Below, piece by piece: positions 27,528 through 37,215 of a stretch of DNA of 64,000 nucleotides. The translations under genes and the position numbers were made by a program. Positions within the stretch are counted from its first letter, which is position 1; every line of letters begins with the position of its first letter. Source of the DNA: Candidatus Saccharimonadota bacterium (GTDB taxonomy: Bacteria > Patescibacteriota > Saccharimonadia > Saccharimonadales > Saccharimonadaceae); NCBI GenBank assembly GCA_017480035.1, contig JAFVBJ010000003.1, positions 62,001 to 126,000 on the forward strand, read 5' to 3'. Under the pieces are notes generated by a model that was given only the letters and a program-made list of their open reading frames with translations, was not told the DNA's origin and made no database searches.

Positions 27528-28253
27528 ATGGGAAAAACAATTCGCATCAATAAAAAACACTTTTTCATCCTTGCTTTTCTTGCACCGATGTTCGCATCAT
27601 ATTTTGCAGTTTTTAGCTTTTTAAGCATCTACCAAGCTATCAACAAAAACAGCAGCCAATCTACTACCATCGAAGTTCCAGTTCTCGGAGACGTCGAAAC
27701 CGCTCAAGAAACTCCAGCCGAAGGAACCGTCGCCGAACAGTCTAAACAATCCAGCCAACCTGAAAATGTTGAAGTTATCACTGTCGTAAACCCAGACGTC
27801 ACCCCAGAATCCGCGGCCTCAACTGTTAAACAAAGCCAAGGTATTTCATCTACCAAATCTACAAATTATTCGACAAAATCTACCACCAACACATCCACAA
27901 AACCAACCACTAATACAACTACAAACTCCACTACCTCAAATGAAAAAACTGAAAAAACCGCAAAACAACTTTGCGAAGAACGCACCGATGGCCCAACCAC
28001 TTTTATCAAAGTCCGTCTCCTTCCATTTTATGAACGCGAAACCTTGATTCTTTTCGGTAACTACGAAAATCCAGTCGTTGAATATTCAAAATATGTCGTC
28101 AAAGATGGCGCAAAAGCCAAAATGGTCTACACAAACAATTCTTGCGTCCCATCTGAAACCAATCTCGAAGTCGTCGACGACGAAATTATCGTCGAAGAAA
28201 CCGACCTCCCAAAATACGGCATCGAAGCCAAAACTTACACTAAATGGCTCTAA
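27528..28253 (+). CDS. Membrane-anchored extracytoplasmic protein with Ser/Thr-rich stalk
   Basis: The 241-residue protein has an N-terminal signal anchor (about 12-37), a flexible Thr/Ser/Lys/Asn-rich stalk (100-145; runs like TKSTTNTSTKPTTNTTT) and a compact C-terminal domain with a pair of cysteines (LCEERTDG and NNSCVPS). No family recognised. A TGATATAAT promoter lies about 30 nt upstream. It converges with pgk with a 4-bp overlap. Confidence 0.6.
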   Translation: MGKTIRINKKHFFILAFLAPMFASYFAVFSFLSIYQAINKNSSQSTTIEVPVLGDVETAQETPAEGTVAEQSKQSSQPENVEVITVVNPDVTPESAASTVKQSQGISSTKSTNYSTKSTTNTSTKPTTNTTTNSTTSNEKTEKTAKQLCEERTDGPTTFIKVRLLPFYERETLILFGNYENPVVEYSKYVVKDGAKAKMVYTNNSCVPSETNLEVVDDEIIVEETDLPKYGIEAKTYTKWL

Positions 28254-29341
28254 ATTTTATCTTGGAGTACTGAAAGTCCCGGCAGTTCAAGCCCAGACAA
28301 AAGCTCCAGACTTGCTCCACCACCTGTCGAAATCAAAGAATATTTTAGTTCCGGCTCCAATTTTTGTAAATTCTCAACAAATCCCGTCGTATCACCTCCA
28401 CAAATAATCGAAGTTGCGTCCGTTCGATGCCCGATTGCTCGCGCGATAGTTTTCGATGCAAGATCAAACGGTTCTTTCTCTGTTAAACCGACCGTCCCAT
28501 TCCAAACAATCGTTTTTGCAAAATGAATCTTCTCCAAAATTTCTTTCGTCGATTTTGTCCCAATGTCAAGTTTTGCGCCCGTCTCGTCTTCAACAAAATC
28601 AAAAGCAACAAGAATTTTCTTATCTTCCGCTTCATATCCATCCGAGGCAATCTTTCCACCGACACAAATATCATCCGCAATCGGCAAAAATTTCTCTATG
28701 AGCGGTTTTTTGTCATCAACTTTCGCTCCACCAATAATCACTAACACCGGTTTTTCTGGCTCCGAAATCGCCGAAGAAAGCACCGAAACTTCTTTCTCTA
28801 CCAAAAATCCCGCCACCGACGGCAAAATTTTCGTCACTGCATCGGTCGAAGCATGTGCACGGTGGATTACTGCAAATCCATCTTGCACAAACACTTCTGT
28901 CCCAGTCGCTTCAACAATCTTTTTTGCAAATTCCGCATCATTTTTCTCTTCTTCTGGGAAGAAGCGCAAATTCTCAAGCAATAAAATTCCCCTCTCTGGC
29001 AACTCCGCGACCGCATTTTTTACAACATCCCCAAAAACTTCCGACGAGAACTTCACTGCTGACGAATTAATTACCGAATTATCCAAAATTTCCGACAACT
29101 TCTCCGCCACCGGCTTCAAAGAAAGCTCCGGTTTCCTCTCCCCTTTCGGTCGTCCGAGGTGTGAAATCAGAATAATTTTCTTTGCTCCGTTCGAAATAAG
29201 ATACTCAATCGTCGGCAAGCTCGCTCGAATTCGGATATCGCTCTCGATTTCACCGTCGCTCATCGGCACATTATAGTCAACGCGAACAAGCACAGTCTTT
29301 CCGTTCACATCAATATCTTTAATCGTTTTCTTTGAAAACAT
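28250..29341 (-). CDS. pgk: Phosphoglycerate kinase
   Basis: Makes ATP from 1,3-bisphosphoglycerate. The start at 29341 (MFSKKTIKD) follows GGAAGGG. Motifs are VRVDYNVPM (substrate site), SHLGRPKG, FVQDGFAVIHRAHAS, and GGAKVDDK, with the C-terminal IICGGDTTGFV and STGGGASLELLSG. At 363 residues it is slightly shorter than the usual 390-415. It lies next to pyruvate kinase on the same strand, the ATP-yielding pair of lower glycolysis. Confidence 0.95.
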   Translation of the reverse strand: MFSKKTIKDIDVNGKTVLVRVDYNVPMSDGEIESDIRIRASLPTIEYLISNGAKKIILISHLGRPKGERKPELSLKPVAEKLSEILDNSVINSSAVKFSSEVFGDVVKNAVAELPERGILLLENLRFFPEEEKNDAEFAKKIVEATGTEVFVQDGFAVIHRAHASTDAVTKILPSVAGFLVEKEVSVLSSAISEPEKPVLVIIGGAKVDDKKPLIEKFLPIADDICVGGKIASDGYEAEDKKILVAFDFVEDETGAKLDIGTKSTKEILEKIHFAKTIVWNGTVGLTEKEPFDLASKTIARAIGHRTDATSIICGGDTTGFVENLQKLEPELKYSLISTGGGASLELLSGLELPGLSVLQDKI

Positions 29342-29359
29342 ATCCACCCTTCCTAAAAT

Positions 29360-30793
29360 TTAAACGTTTCGAATTTGAATTGTATCAGTCCCACCTTCAA
29401 CATTCGGTTGTCCAGACACAATCACCGCCAAAATAGATTTTCTATCTTCGCGTTTTTTCAAATAATCTGAAGCCGCTAATTCTTGCGCCAAATCAAGCCC
29501 GTAAGTTTCCGTAAACGGACGCACGAATGCTGAGTTTGCATAAGTTAGTGCTAACTGTCCCGCCACACGTGCATTCGAAGTCACTGTGATAATCGGAACA
29601 TTCGGACGTTGCGCCGCAATCGAAGCTGCTGTCGCACCCGAAGACGTCTGGCAAACAATCACATCTGCCTCAATTTCTTCAGCCAATCTCGCCGCTGCAT
29701 GTGCTACCGCATTATAGTTTTTATATTCCCCGGTCTGTTCATGTTCAATCGGCAAAATTTTCGTATTATTTTGCGTATAAAGAATCACTTTCTTCATCTG
29801 TTTCACCGCCTCAACTGGATATTTCCCGTTCGCTGTTTCATCCGAAAGCATCACCGCATCCGCGCCTTGAATCACCGCATTTGCCACATCCGAAACTTCA
29901 GCACGACTCGGCTCTGGATTATCTACCATCGAACCCATCATCTGCGTCGCCACAATCACAATTTTGCCATATTGACGACAAAGCGCAATCAATTTTCTCT
30001 GGACAATCGGCACAACTTCGTTTCCGGCCTCAACTGCCATATCACCGCGCGCCACCATAATCCCATCTGTTGCCTTGACAATTTCTTCCATTTTCTCATC
30101 AGATTCAATCGCCTTTTTCGTTTCAATTTTCGCAATAATCTGCGCCGTCGAACCATGTGAAAGCATAATCTGACGCAATTTCTCAATATCTTCTGCACTT
30201 TGCACAAAACTCATCGCCACATAGTCAAAATCTCGACTCGCCCCGAATTCAATATCCGCCATATCTTTTTCGGTAATCACGTCCCCACCAAAGTCCGTAT
30301 CTGGAAGGTTCAAACCTTTCTTGCTCATTAAGAACCCGTCGTTCTCAACTTTAACTTTAATCGCAGTTTTTGAAACAATTTCCGTAACTGTCGACTTAAT
30401 TTTCCCGTCAAACATAAAAAGCGGCTCGCCAACTTTCATTCGCTCTGCGAGATTATATTGCACCGGCAAAATATTCCCACCGTCATGCTCCTCAATCGAC
30501 GAATCAAGAATCAATTCATCGCCCGATTTCACGTCAAAATGATTATTTTTCAATTCCCCAAGACGAATTTTTGGGCCTTGCAAATCTTGCAAAATCGCGA
30601 CCGAACGTCCTTTTTTCTGTGCCGCCGCACGAATCGCTTTAATCTGCTCGTCACGTTCTTCATAACTTCCGTGCGAAAAGTTCAAACGACAACCGTTCAC
30701 CCCAGCCATAATCAATTCTTCGATTTTTTCAGGCGCAAAAACGCTCGGGCCAATCGTAGCCAAAATTTTTGTTCTCTTAAATAATCTACTCAT
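29360..30793 (-). CDS. pyk: Pyruvate kinase
   Basis: The 477-residue enzyme converts phosphoenolpyruvate and ADP to pyruvate and ATP. Motifs are KILATIGPS, NFSHGSYEERDE, LQDLQGPKIR, AKIETKKAI (signature with catalytic Lys), MVARGDMAVE and MLSDETANGKYP. The C-terminal allosteric domain is present. It lies 18 bp upstream of pgk on the same strand, preceded by TAAAAT and GGGGGAG. Confidence 0.97.
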   Translation of the reverse strand: MSRLFKRTKILATIGPSVFAPEKIEELIMAGVNGCRLNFSHGSYEERDEQIKAIRAAAQKKGRSVAILQDLQGPKIRLGELKNNHFDVKSGDELILDSSIEEHDGGNILPVQYNLAERMKVGEPLFMFDGKIKSTVTEIVSKTAIKVKVENDGFLMSKKGLNLPDTDFGGDVITEKDMADIEFGASRDFDYVAMSFVQSAEDIEKLRQIMLSHGSTAQIIAKIETKKAIESDEKMEEIVKATDGIMVARGDMAVEAGNEVVPIVQRKLIALCRQYGKIVIVATQMMGSMVDNPEPSRAEVSDVANAVIQGADAVMLSDETANGKYPVEAVKQMKKVILYTQNNTKILPIEHEQTGEYKNYNAVAHAAARLAEEIEADVIVCQTSSGATAASIAAQRPNVPIITVTSNARVAGQLALTYANSAFVRPFTETYGLDLAQELAASDYLKKREDRKSILAVIVSGQPNVEGGTDTIQIRNV

Positions 30794-30814
30794 ACTCCCC
30801 CTATTTTACCACAA

Positions 30815-32395
30815 TTACTTTGTAAATTCGAGAGCAGTATGGTGGTCGAGTGAGATTTCTGAAACGATACGATATTCTTTCGCCCAATCTGGCAAATCAT
30901 AAGATTTTCCTTCTTCCGGCGTTTCAAAAACCAACCAAATTTTCTCATAATTACCCAAAAATTCTTTCGAATCTTCGACTAAATTAACTCGATAATTTCT
31001 AATCGGCTCTTGCGAACCATATTCGTAATTCACCCCCTCTTCGAACAGGTAAATCGGGTGTTTTTCACTCGTATAAAATATTGCATCATAATAAGTCCAA
31101 ACATCCGCCGCAATAATCGGTTCCCCTTCGTCTGCTGCGATAAATGTCTCTGCCAAAATCTCCGAAACATACCCCTTCGGTTCACGTTTCTCCACGAAAG
31201 TAATTCCCATTCCCGCGACAATCAAAACTAATACCATTAGCCCATTTTTAATCCAATCTTCCTTGACTAACATAATCGCTAGCCCAATCAGAATCCAAAT
31301 CGCGACAATACTATATAATACGTACCTATCGACAAACGAACTTGTTAGTGGCGGCAAAGAAACAACCACCATCACCAAAATCGGTAGTCCCGCCATCATC
31401 GCTACAAGTTTCAATTTCTCTTTCGTTTTTTCATTAGCACTTATCAAAATCTTCTTATACGCTACAATCGTCAAAATAATCAAAAGTACTCCAAAAATCA
31501 ATCCATAATTCGTCACTTCCGCCCCAAGATTAAAGAATAGTGTCGAAGAAATAAAATCTGCCGCCCCCTCAAATGACATCGCCGGGATCCAAAAGCCATT
31601 TCCTTGTACCGTTTTCACTTGATTAAAGAACGACGGAATCCACGGCAAATACAAAACTACTGCCACAATATATGTATATAAAAGTGTTTTGAATAATTTT
31701 TTATCCTTGAAAATCTTTTTCGGTCCACCAAAATGTACCACAATCATCACGAGCTGCGCAATCCACATGAACGCCGAAAAATAATGTGTCCACATCCCAA
31801 CTGCCATCAAAATCGCATAAATCACCCAATATTTTCTTCCGCCTTTTTCTTTCCCCTTTTCGAGTACCAATGCCAAGAAATATGTCGCCGCAAACACAAT
31901 CGCAAGCACCATCGTGTACATTCTCATCTCTTGCCCATAGCGAATAAACATCGGCGAAATCGCTGCTATCACCGTCGCAACTGATGCAGTTTTAATTCCA
32001 AACCATTTTTTTAGTAATTGGAAAATAAATACAATCGCAATTAACCCGAAAAATACCGACATGAATCTCATCGCCACATCAGACGTGCCAAAAACCGACG
32101 ACCACATCTTAAGTACAAAGTAAAAAAGTGGTGGATGAACATCTTGCGCCGTCATTTCCCAGATTTTTCCAAAATCTTCTCGCACAAGATATGCTGAATA
32201 CGACTCATCAAACCAAATCGAGCTTGTCAGATTCAAAACAGAAAACAAAAGAAACAAAATTCCCGCAAAAACCGGCACCAAAATTGAAAAAAGGTGTTCG
32301 TTTTTTTCGATTTTCTTATCGAAAGTACGTGCCACCCTTCTTTTAGTTTTTCTTAATTTCTTGCAAATTTCTTTGACTCTTTTCTTGTCTGTCAT
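30815..32395 (-). CDS. GT-C glycosyltransferase (GT39/ArnT-like), polytopic
   Basis: The start at 32395 (MTDKKRVKEICKK) is the first ATG; the frame extends 4 codons upstream only through a TTG. About 526 residues with a basic N-terminus, a first helix at 45-65, the outside loop SIWFDESYSAYLV with the GT-C acidic motif and DVHPPLFYFVL, then about 10 more helices and an extracytoplasmic C-terminal domain (from about 430). The family uses lipid-linked sugars to glycosylate proteins or lipids on the outer face; the acceptor is unknown. Confidence 0.85.
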   Translation of the reverse strand: MTDKKRVKEICKKLRKTKRRVARTFDKKIEKNEHLFSILVPVFAGILFLLFSVLNLTSSIWFDESYSAYLVREDFGKIWEMTAQDVHPPLFYFVLKMWSSVFGTSDVAMRFMSVFFGLIAIVFIFQLLKKWFGIKTASVATVIAAISPMFIRYGQEMRMYTMVLAIVFAATYFLALVLEKGKEKGGRKYWVIYAILMAVGMWTHYFSAFMWIAQLVMIVVHFGGPKKIFKDKKLFKTLLYTYIVAVVLYLPWIPSFFNQVKTVQGNGFWIPAMSFEGAADFISSTLFFNLGAEVTNYGLIFGVLLIILTIVAYKKILISANEKTKEKLKLVAMMAGLPILVMVVVSLPPLTSSFVDRYVLYSIVAIWILIGLAIMLVKEDWIKNGLMVLVLIVAGMGITFVEKREPKGYVSEILAETFIAADEGEPIIAADVWTYYDAIFYTSEKHPIYLFEEGVNYEYGSQEPIRNYRVNLVEDSKEFLGNYEKIWLVFETPEEGKSYDLPDWAKEYRIVSEISLDHHTALEFTK

Positions 32396-32425
32396 GATTT
32401 TTCCCAATTTTAGATTTACTCAAAA

Positions 32426-32501
32426 TGGTCTGGGTGAACGGACTTGAACCGTCGACCTCAGCGTCCCGAACGCTGCGCGCTACCAACTGCGCCACACCCA
32501 G
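32426..32501 (-). tRNA. tRNA-Pro (CGG)
   Basis: On the minus strand the acceptor pair CTGGGTG / CACCCAG, anticodon loop TTCGGGA (anticodon CGG), T-arm GACGGTTCAAGTCCGTT and an encoded CCA (32426-32428). Confidence 0.95.
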
Positions 32502-32587
32502 ATATAAAAACATTATAAAACAGGGGAGGATTTTTGTAAACTCCCCTTGCATTTTTCAGAAATATAAGTTATAATAAAGAAAGTTGT

Positions 32588-32664
32588 GGATTCGTAGCTC
32601 AGTTGGTTAGAGCGCTGCCCTGTCACGGCAGAGGTCGCGAGTTCGAGTCTCGTCGGATCCGCCA
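32588..32664 (+). tRNA. tRNA-Asp (GTC)
   Basis: Acceptor GGATTCG / CGGATCC (one G-T pair), anticodon loop CTGTCAC (GTC), T-loop GTTCGAGTC, CCA encoded at 32662-32664. Confidence 0.95.
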
Positions 32665-32669
32665 CAACG

Positions 32670-32692
32670 ATAAGGCTCTCGCCTTATTTTTT
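32670..32692. terminator. Terminator after tRNA-Asp
   Basis: ATAAGGC-TCTC-GCCTTAT followed by a T-run on the plus strand. The flanking A/T makes a weaker form possible on the minus strand for the gene at 32699. Confidence 0.75.
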
Positions 32693-32698
32693 GTTTTT

Positions 32699-33037
32699 TT
32701 ATTCTTTCACGCGAACTACTTTTGACGGTTTCTCTGGAAGATATTTGATTTTCACAGTATCGCCAACCGCCTGGTGCATCGCAGGATTAGGCAATTTTGC
32801 CTCAATTTCCTCACCGCTTTCGGTTTTATATTTTACATAAAACGTCTCATACGTATCAACATCAACCATTCCAGTCTCATCATGCACAGTGCTGCGCGTT
32901 TCCTTGTCGACTCTCGAAACTGTCGCCTCGGCAACCAACCCATTCTTCTTAATCTTATTCATCGAGATAAACGAAACTATAGCAACAACTACAACCACCA
33001 CAACAATCCCGATAATAATTAAAACGTTCGAATCCAT
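32699..33037 (-). CDS. Small single-pass membrane protein with beta-barrel-like domain
   Basis: The 112-residue protein has an N-terminal helix (5-26) with a valine run, then a beta-rich cytoplasmic or outside domain (VAEATVSRV, ETFYVKYKTESGEEIEA, VGDTVKIKYLPEKP) that resembles DUF3592/NfeD-like domains where a short barrel ends with a VKIKYLPxxP strand. The family match is by pattern only. It lies 21 bp after the LCP gene and may be co-transcribed. Confidence 0.65.
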   Translation of the reverse strand: MDSNVLIIIGIVVVVVVVAIVSFISMNKIKKNGLVAEATVSRVDKETRSTVHDETGMVDVDTYETFYVKYKTESGEEIEAKLPNPAMHQAVGDTVKIKYLPEKPSKVVRVKE

Positions 33038-33058
33038 AAAACCTCCTTTTATTATTAA

Positions 33059-34654
33059 TTACTCCCCCTCAGTTTCTTCCTCTTTTTTCAACGAGTCGTC
33101 ATAATCTTTTGTGTCTTTATCAAGCTCATCACGCAAATAGAGATGAATCTTATTGTAATTATAAAGTGTGCTTTCCGAATTGACATTAGCTCCCTTCGGA
33201 ATCACCACACTCTGCGAGCCAATTCGCCCAGTCCCATAGAGCGAGCGCGTATCAATCGATTCAACATCTCCGTGCAAACCAGTCAACACATCAATCGCCG
33301 TTCCCATTTCCGCCCAAGTAATATTCGTTTTCACGTTTTCGCCAAACGATTCGAGCATGCCCTTAACTTTATTCACGTCCGCCAAAATCCCGATATCCAG
33401 CGCTTTATTCTTAATCCCATTAATAATTCTCTGCTGGTTAATCTCGCGATCAAAGTTCGAGTTCGCAAGCCCATATCCACCTTTTGCATTTCTTGCACGC
33501 GCCAAATCAAGCACTTGGTCTCCGTTAAGGTTATAGTTCATGCCTTTCTTGAGCGTCAAATTATGCATACAAATATCGTAAATTCCTCTATCATCCGTCG
33601 CATGCACATCGACATCAATTCCCCCGAGAATATTCACAATATCTCGCAAAACTCTAAAATCAACTGCTACATAATATTGAATCTGGGCATCAGTCACCTC
33701 TGTAATTTTCTTCGCGAAGTATCTCGCCGCCACATCTCTGTCACCATCCGCATCATTTTGTTTACAATAATACGTCGCATTAATCTTTCCTTTATATCCG
33801 ACCGAACACCAAAGTTGTTTCTCACCGGTCACAGTATAGTTCACCCAAAGGTCTCTCGGCACCGAGAAAGTTGACGCAATTTTACGCTCCTGGTCAAACG
33901 AAATCACCAAAATCGAATCCGTCAACATTGCTCCGCCGTGGCCTTCATCGTCTTCAGCCGTTCCAAAAACCAAAATATTTGTTCGACCATATTCATCTTT
34001 CTCAAGTGCTTTCTTATTGAGAAATGCATCCATCGGGTTCCCCTCAAGCACTCCCGAAGCCGCCCCATAAATATTAAAGAAGTAATACGCTCCAACTCCA
34101 ATCACTGCAATCACTAAAAGCAAGAACACAATCACAACTTTTGCCCAAATTGGAGTTTTACGGCGTGATTTTTTCTCGGCTTTTTTGCGTCGTTTTTCGG
34201 CTTTTTTCTCTGCTTTACGTGAAATTTTCTTCGAATTTTTGCGTTTTTTCGAAAGTTCCGCCTCAAGTTCTTCCTCAGACATATCGAGGTCATCTTCTTC
34301 TTCACGCATGTTTTTTCTTTTTGCTCTGGAGTTCACTGTATTTACGGATTTTCTCGTGTTTCCACGTCGTACGCGTTTTTCTTCCTCGCGTAGCACTTCA
34401 TCCGCTTCATCCATAATCAAATTTCCTTTATCATCATAAAGGTCATCAATATTATATAGTGCCTCGTCATCCAAGAAAAAGTCATCTTCTTCCGAATCAA
34501 AATCAACCCCATTATCAATCGCGACATCTGTTAATTTCCTATCATCTTTCTTCGCTTTCGACGGTGAAATCATCATCGGATCAACAACGCGACGACTCGT
34601 TTTTTTCGTCGCAGTGCGCTTCTTTGCGCTGCTCGCAGGTTTTTTGTTAGCCAT
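33059..34654 (-). CDS. LytR-CpsA-Psr (LCP) family cell-wall ligase
   Basis: LCP enzymes transfer undecaprenyl-linked wall polymers onto peptidoglycan. The start at 34654 (MANKKPAS) has GGAG 10 nt upstream; a TTG codon further 5' is less likely. The N-terminal 170 residues are highly charged, with long Lys/Arg/Glu stretches, before a membrane helix near 180-205. The LCP domain shows LTDSILVISFD, FSVPRDLWV, VNILGGIDVDV, LDLARARN and REINQQRIINGI, covering the pyrophosphate-binding Arg and Asp residues. Confidence 0.92.
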   Translation of the reverse strand: MANKKPASSAKKRTATKKTSRRVVDPMMISPSKAKKDDRKLTDVAIDNGVDFDSEEDDFFLDDEALYNIDDLYDDKGNLIMDEADEVLREEEKRVRRGNTRKSVNTVNSRAKRKNMREEEDDLDMSEEELEAELSKKRKNSKKISRKAEKKAEKRRKKAEKKSRRKTPIWAKVVIVFLLLVIAVIGVGAYYFFNIYGAASGVLEGNPMDAFLNKKALEKDEYGRTNILVFGTAEDDEGHGGAMLTDSILVISFDQERKIASTFSVPRDLWVNYTVTGEKQLWCSVGYKGKINATYYCKQNDADGDRDVAARYFAKKITEVTDAQIQYYVAVDFRVLRDIVNILGGIDVDVHATDDRGIYDICMHNLTLKKGMNYNLNGDQVLDLARARNAKGGYGLANSNFDREINQQRIINGIKNKALDIGILADVNKVKGMLESFGENVKTNITWAEMGTAIDVLTGLHGDVESIDTRSLYGTGRIGSQSVVIPKGANVNSESTLYNYNKIHLYLRDELDKDTKDYDDSLKKEEETEGE

Positions 34655-34738
34655 TAAAATAAACTCCAATTTTAATTATAACCATTTTAACACAGAAAAT
34701 TCTTCATTTCAAATCTTGATTTTTCCCCTATTAAAGAG

Positions 34739-34744
34739 TATAAT
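34739..34744 (+). promoter_or_regulatory. Promoter of the ABC pair, leaderless start
   Basis: TTGATT (34716-34721) and TATAAT (34739-34744) with a 17-bp spacer; the -10 ends 8 nt before the ATG at 34753. Confidence 0.65.
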
Positions 34745-34752
34745 GTGTCCTA

Positions 34753-35964
34753 ATGAAAGGCGAGGAAAATAAAAGCTCGGAATTCGAGCTCATAGAGTTG
34801 GTTGATGTCTGCCGCAGCTATGGGTATGGCGATGCGGAGTCATTCGCGCTGAAAAACTTCTCTATGACAGTAAAGCGCGGCGAATTTATTATGATTATGG
34901 GACCATCAGGTTGTGGTAAGACCACCCTCTTAAATATTCTGGGGTTGCTCGACAAACCGACTTCCGGCACCTATTATCTAAACGGCAAAAAAGTCAACCG
35001 TTTCACTTCTCGCGGAAAATCTCGTCTCCGCGCAAAGAATATCGGCTTCATTTTCCAAGATTTCAATCTCATCCCGAATTTGACCGTCATCGAAAATGTC
35101 GCCCTCCCGCTCGTTTATTCTGGCGCAAGCAAAACTCATCGCCTTATCCAAGCTTCCGACACTCTCCAGCGTTTTCATCTCGGCGAGCGCGAATATTTCT
35201 TCCCTACCCAACTTTCTGGCGGCCAAAAACAGCGTGTCGCTATTGCTCGTTCCCTTGTCGCTCGACCTGAAATCATCCTCGCCGACGAACCGACCGGAAA
35301 TCTCGACTCCCGCAGTTCTCATATTGTCATGGAAGAACTTCGCCGCATCCATTCCGAAGGCAACACAATTATTATGGTAACCCACAACCCTAATCTCACA
35401 ACTTATGCCACTCGCGTTATTCATATGCTCGACGGCGGTATCGACGAAGATATTAAGACCGTCTCCGACGAAGACCTTCCTGTCCCGATTCACGACCGTA
35501 TCGACCATGACGAAGACGACGAAAACGATGAGGAACCGTTCATCTTCAAAGGCGCAGACATTGAAGCCGACACATCGAAATTCGAAGAACGCAAAAATCT
35601 CTTAAAAAATCGCATTTCCGACCCTGACGAACTCGGCGTCATTTCTAATGAAAAAGTAGAAAAGCAGCCAGTCCAAAAAGCCGGACAAAAACCAGTCGAA
35701 GCACCAAAAGCCGAAAAACCGTCTGAAAAACCAGCCGAAACTCCTGCCAAAAATATTCAAAAAACGAATAAAATTCCCGAAAAATCGGTAAAAACCGCCA
35801 AAAAACCTGTAAAAAATTCATCCCATGATATAAAATCTACGAAAACTGCCCCGAAACCTCGCCGCAAAATGCCACAAGTCGGACTCCATTATTCCGGCGA
35901 CCCAGGTTTCCGTATCCAAGAAAAACCATCTATCGAAGACCTAATTAACAAGGAGAAAAAATAA
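34753..35964 (+). CDS. MacB/LolD-type ABC ATPase with long disordered C-terminal tail
   Basis: An ABC ATPase domain (residues 10-225) with Walker [10 protein letters not shown], signature [13 protein letters not shown] and Walker [12 protein letters not shown] is followed by a 170-residue tail absent from normal LolD proteins. The tail is first acidic ([12 protein letters not shown]), then a Lys/Pro/Ala repeat region ([19 protein letters not shown]). It is coupled to the permease gene by a TAATG overlap. Together they form a FtsX/MacB-type mechanotransmission system without a visible periplasmic adaptor. Confidence 0.92.
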   Translation: MKGEENKSSEFELIELVDVCRSYGYGDAESFALKNFSMTVKRGEFIMIMGPSGCGKTTLLNILGLLDKPTSGTYYLNGKKVNRFTSRGKSRLRAKNIGFIFQDFNLIPNLTVIENVALPLVYSGASKTHRLIQASDTLQRFHLGEREYFFPTQLSGGQKQRVAIARSLVARPEIILADEPTGNLDSRSSHIVMEELRRIHSEGNTIIMVTHNPNLTTYATRVIHMLDGGIDEDIKTVSDEDLPVPIHDRIDHDEDDENDEEPFIFKGADIEADTSKFEERKNLLKNRISDPDELGVISNEKVEKQPVQKAGQKPVEAPKAEKPSEKPAETPAKNIQKTNKIPEKSVKTAKKPVKNSSHDIKSTKTAPKPRRKMPQVGLHYSGDPGFRIQEKPSIEDLINKEKK

Positions 35965-37211
35965 TGGCTCTACTTCTTCGTACTCATTTCGAACTTGCCC
36001 GCACTTCCTTGAAGGAGCGCCGTGGCCGTACTTTCTTGACTTGTCTCGGCATCGCCATCGGTGTCGCTAGCATCATCTTAATCCTAAGCTTAATGGGCAG
36101 CATCAACAGCCTTATCAAAACCCAAGTCGATGCCATCGGCGGCAACCTCATTGTCGTCCGTCCAAACGATAGCAAAGACGAAATCAACGACATCGTGACC
36201 GAGCTCACCTCTAGTAATCATTTTAATAAGTCAAATCTCTCTCTAAACGATGTCGAAAGTATCGAAAAACTCAATGCCGACAAAAACCTCGAAGCCGAAT
36301 ATCCGGTCATCGCCGCTGCACCGCTCGCCATCAGCACCAACACTCTCATCGGTGAACGCACCGTCGAATCCGGCAACGTCCTCGGCACCACCGAAGAATT
36401 AAAAGACATCATCGGCCTGAACCTAAAATCCGGCACTTTCATTAAAAACGGAACTTTAAAATCCGCTGTCATCGGCCGCGACCTCAGCTTAAAACTCTTT
36501 GGCACAATGGAACCAATCGGCAAAACTTTTACTCTTCTTGGTGAAAAATTCATCGTCGTCGGCATCCTTTCTGAGTCAAATTCCCCTATCAACTTCAACA
36601 ACGTCAATTTCGACGACACTATCATCGTCAACATTAACCAGCTCGCGATTCTCGACAACAATCTCCAAATCCAACAAATCAACGTCAAAGTCGCCAGTGA
36701 AGACAAGACCCCAGCCACCGCCGCCAAAATCGACGAGATTCTAAGCGTTAGCAAACGTGGCGAGAAAAACTACACCGTCGCCTATGGCGATCAAATCACT
36801 CACCCTGCCGGTTCCCTCTTTGACATCGTATCTGGTATGTTGACTCTTGTTGCTGGTATTTCCCTCATCGTCGGCGGCATCGGAGTTATGAATATCATGC
36901 TCGTCTCCGTCGCCGAACGCACCCACGAAATCGGTGTCCGAAAAGCCGTCGGCGCTTCTAATATGAACATTTTCCTCCAATTCCTCTTTGAATCCCTGAT
37001 TCTCTGTATTCTCGGTGGAATTGGTGGTCTCGCTCTCGGTTATATCTGCGCTTTCCTTGTCAGTATCATCACCCCATTCAGCCCATTCATCAGCATCGAC
37101 ATCTGTCTCTCAGCTCTCTATATCGCCCTCATCGTCGGTACAATTTTCGGCCTCTACCCAGCCATCAAAGCTTCCCGCCGCAACCCAATCGACTCACTAA
37201 AATCCATCTAA
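35964..37211 (+). CDS. MacB/FtsX-type ABC permease
   Basis: A 415-residue protein with the MacB layout: a membrane helix at 22-45 (RGRTFLTCLGIAIGVASI), a large extracytoplasmic MacB_PCD domain (about 45-280) with DIVTEL and SGTFI turns, then three helices with VGGIGVMNIMLVSVAERTHEIGVRKAVGA, the family hallmark. It starts on the stop of the ATPase gene. In Gram-positives such pairs export peptides or sense antibiotics; the substrate is unknown. Confidence 0.93.
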   Translation: MALLLRTHFELARTSLKERRGRTFLTCLGIAIGVASIILILSLMGSINSLIKTQVDAIGGNLIVVRPNDSKDEINDIVTELTSSNHFNKSNLSLNDVESIEKLNADKNLEAEYPVIAAAPLAISTNTLIGERTVESGNVLGTTEELKDIIGLNLKSGTFIKNGTLKSAVIGRDLSLKLFGTMEPIGKTFTLLGEKFIVVGILSESNSPINFNNVNFDDTIIVNINQLAILDNNLQIQQINVKVASEDKTPATAAKIDEILSVSKRGEKNYTVAYGDQITHPAGSLFDIVSGMLTLVAGISLIVGGIGVMNIMLVSVAERTHEIGVRKAVGASNMNIFLQFLFESLILCILGGIGGLALGYICAFLVSIITPFSPFISIDICLSALYIALIVGTIFGLYPAIKASRRNPIDSLKSI

Positions 37212-37215
37212 CTAT